Positions 12,801-22,711 of a DNA stretch of 64,000 nt are shown here, in pieces (within the stretch, counting starts at the first letter, position 1; each line of letters opens with the position of its first letter). The position numbers and the translations under genes are program-made. The notes beneath the pieces are model-generated. The model was not told the origin of the DNA. It did no database searches and saw only the letters and a program-made list of their open reading frames with translations. Location of the stretch: positions 4,526,001-4,590,000 of the forward strand of contig OX485806.1 of NCBI GenBank assembly GCA_950295325.1, read 5' to 3'. The DNA comes from Polytrichum commune (Eukaryota > Streptophyta > Polytrichopsida > Polytrichales > Polytrichaceae).

Positions 12801-15800
12801 TTAACCTCACGCGAGCAAAATGTTTTGAGGAGGATTATGATTGACATGCCTATGAATTCTTTGTACATAATGAGGGAACTTAACCATGTGGACTCTTTTG
12901 AGCTCTTCACCTTTCACGCTTTCAAAGGAACAAAACCACCTTCAAAGGCCTCCAACTTGAAGTTGTATGATTTGGCAACTCGAATCACATCTTCTTGTGA
13001 TGGTCTACCATTGGCCTTGGAAATTCTTGGGAAACATATGTTTGGGAAAGAAGAAGATGTTTGGAGCAAGACAGCCCAAACCTTGCAGAGCAGACCAGAG
13101 GTCTTGAGTAAATTGTGGATTAGTTTTGAAGGCCTACCATCTGAGGCTGAAAAAATGATGTTCTTAGATATTGCATGCCAAATGGTAGGTTTACATGTGG
13201 CGGATGCAATTGACATTTGGGAGTCATGTGCGCTATCATGCACAGACCTTTGTTTGACGTCTAAAAATGTGCCAGGTTCATTGGCCATTTTGAAAGACAA
13301 ATCATTAATAGATGTGGACACAAACGATCTACTCACCATGCATGACCTCCTTCGGGAGATGGGCAAAGAGTTGGTTTGCAAAGAGGAGATAGGTGGTAAA
13401 GCCCTTCCGATTGGAGCTCGAAGTCACTTATTGGATTTGCATGTAGAATCTCTCAAGAAAGGGAAGGTATGTACCTTATCTAACTTCCTTCATACTACAC
13501 AAAATATGATATTTAGTGTTTGATTAGATTTAGTGTTTTACCACCCTACTTTGCTCAACACTAATTTTCAATTCTTTGATAATTAGTGCTAGACATAAAT
13601 GCGCCGCCGCGCCTTCCTTGTTGCCACCTCTTTCCTACTAAACACTAAATTCGTGCATGTAACTTTCACATATTACCATAGATGATATTTAGTGTTTGAG
13701 TTTACATGTAATGTTACTTACTTTCATAGGGTTAGTGATATTTAGTGTAGTGTTCGTATTTAGTGTATCTAACACTAAATATCATATTTTGTGTAGCTTA
13801 GGTCAATAATACAAGAAAGTTTGGACACTTCACCCCTTGAGAAACACGTTGTAATGTGGACATAACTTGGGAAATGGATCTTTGGTTGGTGTACATGTTC
13901 ACAACATCTACAAACATGGAGAATGAAATGTTGAGTTGAGATCCTAAATTAGTCTAGCAAGGTGATTTGAGAGTAAATCATGGGTGATCTTACAAGGGGC
14001 AAGTTCTTTCCACAACCTATAGGTGTTGGGAAATGACATCCCTTAGATATTGTTTCTATACTTTGTCCACTTTGCGCTAGGTGGACATGGAAGAACCATG
14101 TTGATTGTGGTCATGTGTTATATATATGCACAAACATGTATGGTAGAAATGGAGTAGGTCTACAAGGTACCTAGCAAACATCATGTGGTAAAGTGGGCAA
14201 AACATGGTGAACATCGTAAAGGCCCATTCATCACATGTTTCCTTAGGTATGTACCACAACTTTCGTGCACATTGGCTTTGGCAAATGGCACAAGAAATTT
14301 TGGACAATTACCACCAAGGGAAACCATGTGGTTATGTGGACAAACCTAGGGAATGGATATCACTCATTTTCTTCTTCTTAGGTTTTGTCCACTTTAACCT
14401 AGGTACTAATAAATTGCTCAAAATTTCTTGTGTGCATTGAATTAGAGTCATGTTGGTTGCAATCATTTGTTGAATATATGTCCAAAATTCCAAACATGTA
14501 TGTTGGAAATGAAGTAGAGACCAAGAAACTTGACATTTCATTGTTATGAAAGTTATGAGTGTTACTTGATCCTCCACAAATTTTATTTCTAGAAGATATA
14601 AGTTGTGTAAGTTATCCCTTGGTACTTCACTATCTCATAGTTTATATATATACAAGCATAGAATTTTTTCTTTTTCTTTTTCGTGTGTGGGGGGGGGGGG
14701 CTATTTATCTTCTTTTTTTCATAATACATTTCCCCCCTACTACTTTGGTCATTATCTAGCATCCCTTGTTGGTGTGAACTTAAAGTTTTTATGTTTAAAC
14801 TTAATCCTATGATAATTTCAAAATTAAATGTATCTTCTATGTTGTGTCAAATCAATGTATATGTGGTACTTTAAGGCACCCTTCATCAACATGCTTAGTA
14901 ACATAATGTAGCCTATTAACACAAGACTTGGGCTGCCTTATGTTATTACGTTCTTCAATAAAGGGTGGAATGCATTAATGACAAGGGATTGAGATACCAA
15001 AGATTGACATGAATACAACATGATGAACAAGAACACAACTATAGTATTTAAAATGCAGTATGTGAATAGAATTAATGCTATAGTACATTGAATGTTTTTC
15101 AAAATTCTGCTTACACAAATAATGAATACCTTGTATTAATTCTCACCATATTTCTAATATTTTTCTAGTTAAGTACTTTGGAAGCTATGTCCTTTAATCT
15201 TTTGATTGTCGTTTTCTAATTGGCAGGATGTAGAGGAAAACATTCGAGGCATATCGTTGGTTGGGCACATGGCTACCATTGATGCTTCAATGTTCAAGAA
15301 GTTTGTGGAATTGCACTTACTCCAACTAGATGGGACTCGTATAGAGGGTGATTTCTCGGGGACATCTGACAAGCTTCGGTGGCTACAGTGGAGGTCCTCA
15401 TTTCTTGAATACGTGCCTACCAAGATGTGCTTCTCATGTTTGACCATGTTGGATCTTTCCAAGAGCAATACCCTAACACGACTTTGGTCAGAGAATCAGG
15501 TGAGGTTATTCTCAACTAGGCATTTCAATATAATTTGGAAGATGTTACAAGGGTGACTTAAACTCAATGCCTTAACCCATATCCCATGGGAACTCAAAGG
15601 TTATATCTGTATAAAGCCGAAATAGTGCTAAGATGGGGGTGACCTTCCTAGCACTTGGTTCCTGTGCACCTTATCATCTATGGTCCACCTATTAAATGTA
15701 GTGGAAGTATTTGGGTGGATTAGCTTTTTCTAATTAATCATATGAAAACCTAGGGGCTTGCCCAAGGTTGGAAGAGATAGGTACAAGTTGGCTTGTTAGT

Positions 15801-18800
15801 GCCCGTTCAAGGATTTACATTACTCGGTGTGTCAACTCCAAATTGACATCAAACCATTTCTAATTAATATATGCACGTTACAAAGTGCTACACTATTTTA
15901 TATAATCAGTGTGGGGTACCATTTGGAGTTATAACATTGTACTGAGAGCACCATTTTTTTACCTAAATAACATAGGTAGTTAGTATGCACACTGAAGAAT
16001 ATGATATAAGTTAGTTGGTGGAAAGTTACAGAAACATATAACTTCGAATGGTTACCCACACTGATTAGACAAAACAATGTAGTCTCCGGAATTCTATTGC
16101 ATGACAACTTTTGACCTTGATTCTTGAAGCTGAATTTATAACTTACTCTCTTATCCATTAGATGTCATTAGTTTCACCCTGCATAATCCATTCCATCCAC
16201 ACTTACAACGACGTCCATAACCTTGATAAATTCAACCTAATTTTTAGAGACACGATTCAATGCAGGCTCCCAGGCTATTGCGAGTTCTACTCCTTCGAGA
16301 CTGTGTGCTGTTGGAGAAGATCCCACGTGACATCATGCTCCTGGAATACTTGAGGAAATTGGATCTCCAGGGGTGCAAAAACTTGAATGAACTTCCAGAA
16401 TCTCTTGGACAGGTGACGCAACTGGAGTATTTGAACTTGAATGAATGTGGGAACCTGAACAACCTGCCTGACGAAATGGTCAATTTGTCAAGCCTGAAGA
16501 TCTTCTCAATGAACAGGTGTAGCAAGATCACAAAACTTCCAGAAAATTTTGGAAACCTCAAGGCACTGCTGGAATTCTCCGCTGAGGGAGCGACTGGTCT
16601 CTCTGCCTTACCAGACTCATTCTCCGGACTCCACAATTTGGAGAAAATTGTGCTGAATGACTGCCATACATTGACCAAGCTGCCTAAGTCTATCAAGGGC
16701 CTTGTGAAGCTCAAGGAGTTTCGTATGCAATCCACGGCAATTTCATCATTGCCTGACGACTTTGGAGATCTTGAAAACCTTCTGGATCTCTTCCTCCAAC
16801 ATTGCGACTGCTTACAAAGTCTTCCTGAGAGTTTCGGAAAGCTCAAGAGTCTCCATAAGCTCAGCTTGCACAAGTGTCATAGGTTTCGGACGCTACCGCA
16901 GAACTTTCAAGAGTTGTTCAACCTTGTGGACCTCGACCTTGAAGAATGTCCTATTGAAGATGATGGTTTCCCTCAATACCTTGGAAAGGTTGGAGAAAGT
17001 CCAATCTTGAAGAGGTTGGAGTTTCTTCGTATGCGGAAGACCAATGTGACCACCCTGCCAGAGTGTTTTAGGGATCTCATAGCCCTGGTGCATCTCGACA
17101 TGCAAGAAAGCCCTAATCTGGTGGACGTTCGAGAGTTACCTGCATCCCTTAAGGAGCTTCTGCTTAGTCATTGCCCCAAGCTAATGGAGACACTTAACAT
17201 GGAGAAATACAAATTGTTGATCAAATTGGACCTACACAATTGCACAAGTTTGACTGCTGTTCAGGGACTGGAACATCTGGATTCACTTCAGGAGATCAAT
17301 GTGAGTGGGTGCCGGAAGTTGGTGGATATGCATGACAAACTTCTCCACAAGACAAAAATGATGAGATGTTTCTTGGCTGGAAGTGGAGCTTGCCAAGAGT
17401 ACAACAACAACTTTTTAGAGGTATCACAATCTAGGCCAATCAATTTTCTGGCATGCTCCTTTTGCAGAATATGAAATCGTGCAAACAAGTAGATCAAAGT
17501 TACAATAACGGCATATCGTGATGCGGATTTCCTCAAAGCATCAAACACATGGTTCCAACCTTTGGTTTGATTTAATGACAATTGAATATGTAATCATAAG
17601 TACTGTGGAAAAAATCCATCGTGCTTTCGAAAGCATGATTTGAATTTAGTAGTTTGATTTAGTGAGTTGGAGTCTGTGTCGATGACCAGTGTGACACCAT
17701 ATGCAGGATTTATAGCTACAAACCTCTGAATAAACGTTGGTGCTCTTAACCATTTTGTTTAATTTCAGGGAAAGCAAATTTCATCACAACTGGTCAGCTA
17801 CTATGACCATGCTCTCAGATTTGCTCAAAATATTATGCCAAGAAAGATTAGTTCAAAGGAAGACGCCAATGAGCTCAGCATGGAGAAAACCGTGTCAAGC
17901 AGGAAGGTCAAAGCTGTCGTTATTGCTCTTGTGGCGCACGATCAAGGTTGGTCTGATTATCCCCATCTTCACGGGATGTACAATGGAGAGTGCGAGATCG
18001 AAGCACGAATTATACGAGGCGATGAGGAAGTGTATTCAAGTCGGGTAATCAGATTGCGACACGCGGACCATCGCGATCAGGTCTATCTCCTCACATTATA
18101 TGAATCCCACCCTGTCACTCGAAGGTTGCAACTCGACGACAAAGTTTGCGTTTTCGCACTATCCAGATATCAGCGTTGGGAAATCACAGTGATGCAAGGG
18201 AACATAAGCTTTGTGCATGATGAGCAAGATCAGCCAGGTTTGGCGATCAGGAATTTGCGGCTGAAGGACTACCAACCTGGAACTCATGAATATCCAAAAG
18301 TCATACAAGGTTACAGTGAACAAATTCTGCTTGACCTTTCTGCAAATGGGGTTGGTGATGGCTCTTCTTCATTACATCGCACTCCTGTTCGACTCGTTTA
18401 TAAACCAGATCCTGATCCTAATGGTGATGGTAAATCGCTTCTCTTCAAATTGGTAAGTGCAATGACTATTCTTATTCACCATTCAGATATATCTAGTATA
18501 ATTGTCGGTTGGTTGATCCTGCTCAACAATGCAATTAGTACACAGCGCAGGGTGTAATCACGCTTGTTGAGGGGCTTAAGAGAAAAATAAACAACCTAAA
18601 TCCTTGGACTTGGCGTCTTACATTCTTCTGGGCAAAATTATAATGAAATACACCTGGTGACATCAAATTCAAGAGATATGTACCTAAAGTCCACTCTAAA
18701 CATGGGGTGCTTGGAGCTGCACACATCTGCCTTCATGCACATACCTAAATTATCTATATACAAAACAAAGAGGGTCATGCTTACTTATGTATAGGGAGAA

Positions 18801-19149
18801 ATCTAGGACGTTCTGAGCAAATAAATCTAACTTGATTATGTGGTTGTAGGTCATGATGCACGCGTTGGAAAGACCCGTTTGTAGAATTTGTGATGGTTGC
18901 AACACAAGCATATGGGACCATGGCTGGCATTGCAACATATGTGATGATTTTGACTTCTGTGAGAATTGCTACAACGGGTCAAAGGACACAGGAGAGCTAA
19001 ATTCACCTCACACTTCAGAACATCCTATGTCTGCATTTGTACGAAAAGAAGAGCCACTCGTCGATTCACGTCAAAACTGGGGATATCTGATGCAACATGA
19101 TGAATCAGCATCCAAGTTTACTTGGAGCGAAACCTTCAATTTCCCATAG
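9475..19149 (+). CDS. TIR-NB-ARC-LRR resistance-type protein with N-terminal ZF-HD-like modules and C-terminal ZZ finger
   Basis: Proposed exons are 9475-9856, 11128-11722, 12311-13466, 15227-15499, 16266-17420, 17769-18452 and 18850-19149. All introns are GT-AG, every junction phase matches, and the total is 4545 nt (1514 aa). Domain order: two ZF-HD-like CCxCHRNFH modules (~residues 10-110); TIR (~178-320) with SPGYTESEWCLNEL, whose Glu is presumed to be the NADase residue; NB-ARC with an intact P-loop GMGGIGKTT (~385), kinase-2 VLIVIDD, SRIILTSRE, GLPLAL and MHD (~668); LRRs (~800-1180); a DQGWSDYPHLHG domain (~1210-1330); and a ZZ-type zinc finger (~1426-1460). Known role of the family: intracellular immune receptors acting through TIR NAD-cleaving signalling. 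The start is the first in-frame ATG after a possible acceptor (TTGTGTAG at 9460-9467), so a 5' exon may exist. The N-terminal fusion rests on exon phase and proximity and needs transcripts. Confidence 0.85.
10614..11085 (+). repeat. Tandem duplication, unit about 230 bp, inside intron 1 of the resistance gene
   Basis: The blocks GACTCATATGCTTGTAGTG and GACTCATATGTTGGTACTAG, each followed by a gatcctgaccacatct-like stretch, repeat at about 230-bp spacing. A CAAATCTACCATAA...GTAGATTTG hairpin recurs between them. Identity is moderate. Short open frames here are not considered coding. Confidence 0.7.
13498..13793. mobile_element. 296-bp MITE with TA duplication (related family) in intron 3 of the resistance gene
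   Basis: It starts CACAAAATATGATATTTAG and ends CTAAATATCATATTTTGTG, flanked by TA (13496-13497 and 13794-13795). Its ends match the 372-bp elements but its interior differs, so it is a related subfamily. Insertion is just downstream of the exon-3 donor at 13467 and leaves the splice site intact. Confidence 0.78.
14997..15136. repeat. 140-bp segment duplicated at 21595-21733
   Basis: The intron-3 stretch beginning ACCAAAGATTGACATGAATA is repeated in direct orientation 6.6 kb downstream with only a few differences. No terminal repeats or target duplication are evident. Confidence 0.8.
17769..18452 (+). CDS. Exon 6 of the resistance gene: DQGWSD-motif post-LRR domain
   Basis: The exon opens after a clean TTTCAG acceptor. 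After a basic, glutamine-rich linker it reads VVIALVAHDQGWSD and YPHLHGMYNGE, followed by alternating hydrophobic strands and a YQRWEITV segment. I recall a similar DQGWS beta-rich domain in fungal ankyrin proteins, but I am not certain of the family. It occupies the place where many TNLs carry a post-LRR jelly-roll domain, and could serve the same recognition role. It ends at GTAAGT in phase 0. Confidence 0.75.
18850..19149 (+). CDS. Exon 7 of the resistance gene: ZZ-type zinc finger and C-terminus
   Basis: The exon contains CRICDGCNTSIWDHGWHCNI followed by CDDFDFCENCY. This is the ZZ pattern CxxC...CxxC...CxxC with the typical W/H between, and the family binds short peptides or N-terminal tails. 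About 50 polar residues follow before the stop at 19147-19149. The short 18453-18849 intron has a GTAAGT donor and GTTGTAG acceptor, and the phase is 0 on both sides. Confidence 0.82.
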   Translation, partial: VMMHALERPVCRICDGCNTSIWDHGWHCNICDDFDFCENCYNGSKDTGELNSPHTSEHPMSAFVRKEEPLVDSRQNWGYLMQHDESASKFTWSETFNFP

Positions 19150-20200
19150 TAAATGACATAACATTCTGCTGTTATGACATTTTGGCTGTGCTTGAGCTAT
19201 AGTTAATATAGAATTAGGATTGGATGATATTCTGTGGTCAGTAATATCAATTAGGTTTCTCAGTGGTTTGTAGATTGTTTATACAGTACTACGTAATCTT
19301 GTAATCTGTGATTAAGTGGTAACGTTTCTAGTAAAGTATCTCGGAGATAGTTGATGTGATGGAATACTGAAGTTGTAAATGCAAGATCAGTTGCAAGAAA
19401 CATGTGTATGTGAGCAGATTGCTTGTCTGTGTTGAAACGCATTGCTGGGTGAACCTGAGAATGTTGTGTGTCATCAAATGTTTACAATCAAGAAGTAGTG
19501 CATTGTGTTGTATAATATGTATAGAAGATGTTTAGACTGTATTTCCTATACGTTGCAGTGTAGATGGTTTTTGTCTAAACTTGAAAATTAAAAGTTTTGA
19601 TTTCTTTGTGTTACTGATCTTGGGTTACACGTACCTTTCAAAGAATAGGAACATAGAATTACCATACATGGACATCAAGAGATTAGGTACTTCTGTTCCT
19701 TGTTGACGAGGTCATCTCATATATAAGTTGTTTGAGTCTTGAAGTCACTAACAAGGCCAGCAGAGAGCTTCGCTACCTTCAAGAACCACTCTGATTTGAT
19801 GTCCAGGTATGTCACCTTCTGGCCATGTCGATGAATACATAGCTTTCACCAAGTCTTTGTAAGCAGACACATCCATGCCCAAAGTTCTCATCATCTTCCA
19901 GAGGTTTCTTTTAGGGTACATGCCTATGAATGATTCAGACGCAAAAATCCCTATAACCTTGTTAGACATTCGTTCATGACTGTATGTACTGTACATTGTA
20001 TAATAAAGTGTATAATACCCTAGTTTGTAATCCAAGTTGAAGAGTTGTCACATAAGAGATGTGACTCTTACATACAGTTGTGACTCTTGAAGAGGGTTTT
20101 TCTTGAGTACAAGCATAGTACATTGAAAATTTGTAACATTATTTTTTTAACATGACTAATTTGCTCATGTGTTTGTATCTTCTTTTCTCATAAAAAAGCA

Positions 20201-20214
20201 CATGGTATCAGAGC
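20201..20214 (+). mobile_element. LTR end plus initiator-Met tRNA primer-binding site of a lost retroelement
   Basis: CA at 20201-20202 is followed directly by TGGTATCAGAGC, the usual plant primer site complementary to initiator Met tRNA. The upstream LTR start is unclear (a TGTTGACGAGG at about 19702 is one candidate). No gag or pol was recognised downstream, so this is a remnant. The intervals 19150-19700 and 20215-21005 contain no recognised gene. Confidence 0.6.
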
Positions 20215-20324
20215 AATCTTGATGTTTAGAATGTTTGATCCTTGAGTTCAATGAATAAAGTGTTGGACAAGAAAATAATTGTATTGATTACAAAATAGCT
20301 TGTAATGGCCATGGAAGAACAACC

Positions 20325-20395
20325 TGTAACATTATATTTGTTAATTTGAGACTTTCTCTTGTCATAAATTAATATATGAACCACAACAACATGAA
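20325..20395. repeat. Dispersed 60-bp terminal motif (GAGACTTTCTCTTGT type)
   Basis: A stretch with AATTTGAGACTTTCTCTTGT and AATTAATATATGAACCA matches the reverse complement of motifs at 52738-52793 and 58142-58206, and matches 58980-59035 directly. Its AACACTATATTCG-like end also terminates the 610-bp inverted-repeat arms. It is probably the end of a transposon family not identified here. Confidence 0.6.
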
Positions 20396-21014
20396 GTCGC
20401 CCAAAACTAGATTGTCAACAATCTCAAATATAGTATCAATCCTAGTATCCCAAATTCAATGATTGGCTGACATAAGCACATAGAGCACTTGAAACCAACT
20501 TCACCAACAAAAATATATGGAACACTATATTCATTAATCGGAGACTTTGGAAAGTCTCAAGATAAAATACGCTCATAGTTTGGGATGCCAATATTGTGAG
20601 CAAACGGAACATTGAGAACATGAGGAACATGATGGTTTACAAATTTGCACATGAAAAATATTCATATTACTAAAAATAATAAATCTTTAAATCATAATCA
20701 AAACATGAACTACATGTGAAAAATAACAACCGAATCCCAAAACAAATGGTTTTATGTCATTATAAAATTTAGGGTGCACATTCCATATATAAGGGTCTTA
20801 TGGAATTGGATGGCACATCTCAAACGTATGTATAAATTTGAATGTAGCTGCAATAAAACCAAGTTTATGAAGTACCCTTATTTTTCACCATTAATTCCAA
20901 CCGATATTATGTTTCTCCTTCTCCATCTTCCGCTTCATATCCATTCTCGGTGTCATTTTTTGCACTTGCAATACGTGCCAAGTTGTCTTTGGAAAAATCT
21001 ATATGTTTTTAGAG

Positions 21015-21594
21015 GATGGTCATTGTTTTTCCGATATGGAACCCTTGCGCAGCTTCCAAACACAAAGTATGGTATCCGAGTTTATCCGAACCGGTCCATA
21101 CGTTGAGTTCCCTGTCTACTAGAAACTTTTTGTGGTGTCCCAACCTTAATAAGTGCAGAGCACCTTCTGATCTTTGGTGCTTTGGATGACAATATTCCAC
21201 TTCAATTTGACAAAAATTGAGGCAAGTTCAAACAAAATTGTGTGAAGATAATGCTTTCACCAACCAAATTGGCTTGGGTGCTTCTCATCTCCTGCTCGTG
21301 AAAGGACCATATAACCTCTGTGGCAATCAATACCCACACGAAATAACAGTGTCAACCGATTGCGCGCATGGCCAATGTAATGCTCGTCCATTGCGAACTC
21401 TTCATGGACAACTCCATTGCTGAAGAACATGGTGTCGGACTCCACAACCGTCGAACGACTTTATGGCCAAAATCCTTGGGTTAAAGTTGTATGGGTGTCG
21501 ATACCAAGTGTTATCAAGGCCAAGAGAATGTGATCCCAATATGCGATCAATGGTTCATGAGTATCCTTAACATGTCTAGTGATGTCCTAACACC
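21015..21594 (-). pseudogene. Relic of the DUF7869-type gene, C-terminal part
   Basis: On the minus strand, pieces such as EEFAMDEHYIGHARNR and GIDCHRGYMVLSR correspond to the intact gene's EEFDVDDHYVGPASSR and AVDCHEGYMLILR (near 57220-57310). Frame breaks separate the pieces, and the relic ends sharply where the 140-bp duplicate begins at 21595. It is closely related to the relic at 610-1735. Confidence 0.75.
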
Positions 21595-21733
21595 AAAGAT
21601 TGACATGAATACAACATGATGAACAAGAACACAACTATAGTATTTAAAATGCAGTATGTGAATAGAATTAATGCTATAATACTTTGAATGTTTTTCAAAA
21701 TTTTGCTTACACAAATAAAGAATACCTTTATGG
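21595..21733. repeat. Second copy of the 140-bp segment from 14997-15136
   Basis: It is a direct-orientation match to the intron-3 segment of the resistance gene and starts exactly at the edge of the DUF7869 relic. Confidence 0.8.
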
Positions 21734-22374
21734 CCTTATAAACTAAAATGAGCCAATTGGGCCATTATGAGACAATTCGTACAGATGGGAACGTGCATTG
21801 GGAACGTAGTTCACGAGTAAATCCCCGTGATTGACAAGGATTAGAACAAGAGGAAGGTCATCAAGATAGAATAACACATTATTTCATGCACATTGGGTGA
21901 TACATATAAGCTACAAGAATGCATACTGTTGCCCAAAACAAAACTTAGCCTAGCTGTAATAACGGGTGTTCACCAGTGACCAACCAACACCACGCAACAC
22001 ATGAGCCTATATCCATAACACAAATATGGTCGACACCACCAAGGAACAACCATGCGCATGACAACAAATGTATTCAAATATCATGCGTCTAATCATAAAA
22101 GCCATAATGGGCACTTAATACTACTCGGAGTATACGGATACATCTAACTACGAGTGAACGCCCGTGACCAACCAACGCCATGCAACACATGATGCAAGAT
22201 CCATAACACATGCAGGAAGGTCTACAAGTCATACCCGACTACACAAAAGAGGGTCAACGTAACCAGTAGACCACCGTGCGCATGACAACAAGAGTGTCAA
22301 AAAATCATTTGGTTGAATTATACATGCCACAGTGGGCACAAAATATGTCACAAAGTAGATGAATTGTTGTAACC

Positions 22375-22711
22375 CTCGGGGGGGGGGTAGTCATTGGTTG
22401 GAGTAGCAATATACGTGCGAACAAATGATAGGGTATTTTAAAAACATGGGGGCTAAAAATTATAAATGGACTTAAGAGTAATATAGGGTATCAAAAATGG
22501 CACTGGACATCTTTAAAGTACTATAGGGTATGGAATAATAGGTAATTTGAAATTATAAGTAATGCAAGCCATTTTTCTATTAACCCAAAGTAGAAATTTA
22601 CATAATGATAGCATGTGAAAAGAAGAAGAGAATTGAAAGTAATACCCCCCTACAAAATAGTGGTTGTTCGCACCTATATCCTTAACTTTTTAACACACTG
22701 CCCCCCCCGAG
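22375..22711. mobile_element. 337-bp hAT-like MITE with perfect 8-bp duplication TTGTAACC
   Basis: Ends are CTCGGGGGGGG and the inverted CCCCCCCCGAG. Identical 8-mers TTGTAACC flank it at 22367-22374 and 22712-22719. A second, inverted copy of the same length lies at 61529-61865. An 8-bp duplication and short TIRs fit hAT-type MITEs. No coding region. Confidence 0.88.

Noticed and set aside
14686-14701. Poly-G run as a regulatory site
   Set aside because: It is a simple homopolymer within an intron, and there is nothing to support a function.
13467-15226. Possible extra exon between NB-ARC and LRR
   Set aside because: The exon-3 and exon-4 phases join directly (phase 0) and the intervening open frames lack motifs. 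The space is filled by a MITE and a short duplicated segment.
19748-20035. Minus-strand open frame of about 95 codons
   Set aside because: It has no recognised domain, lies in front of a retroelement primer site and is probably LTR sequence.
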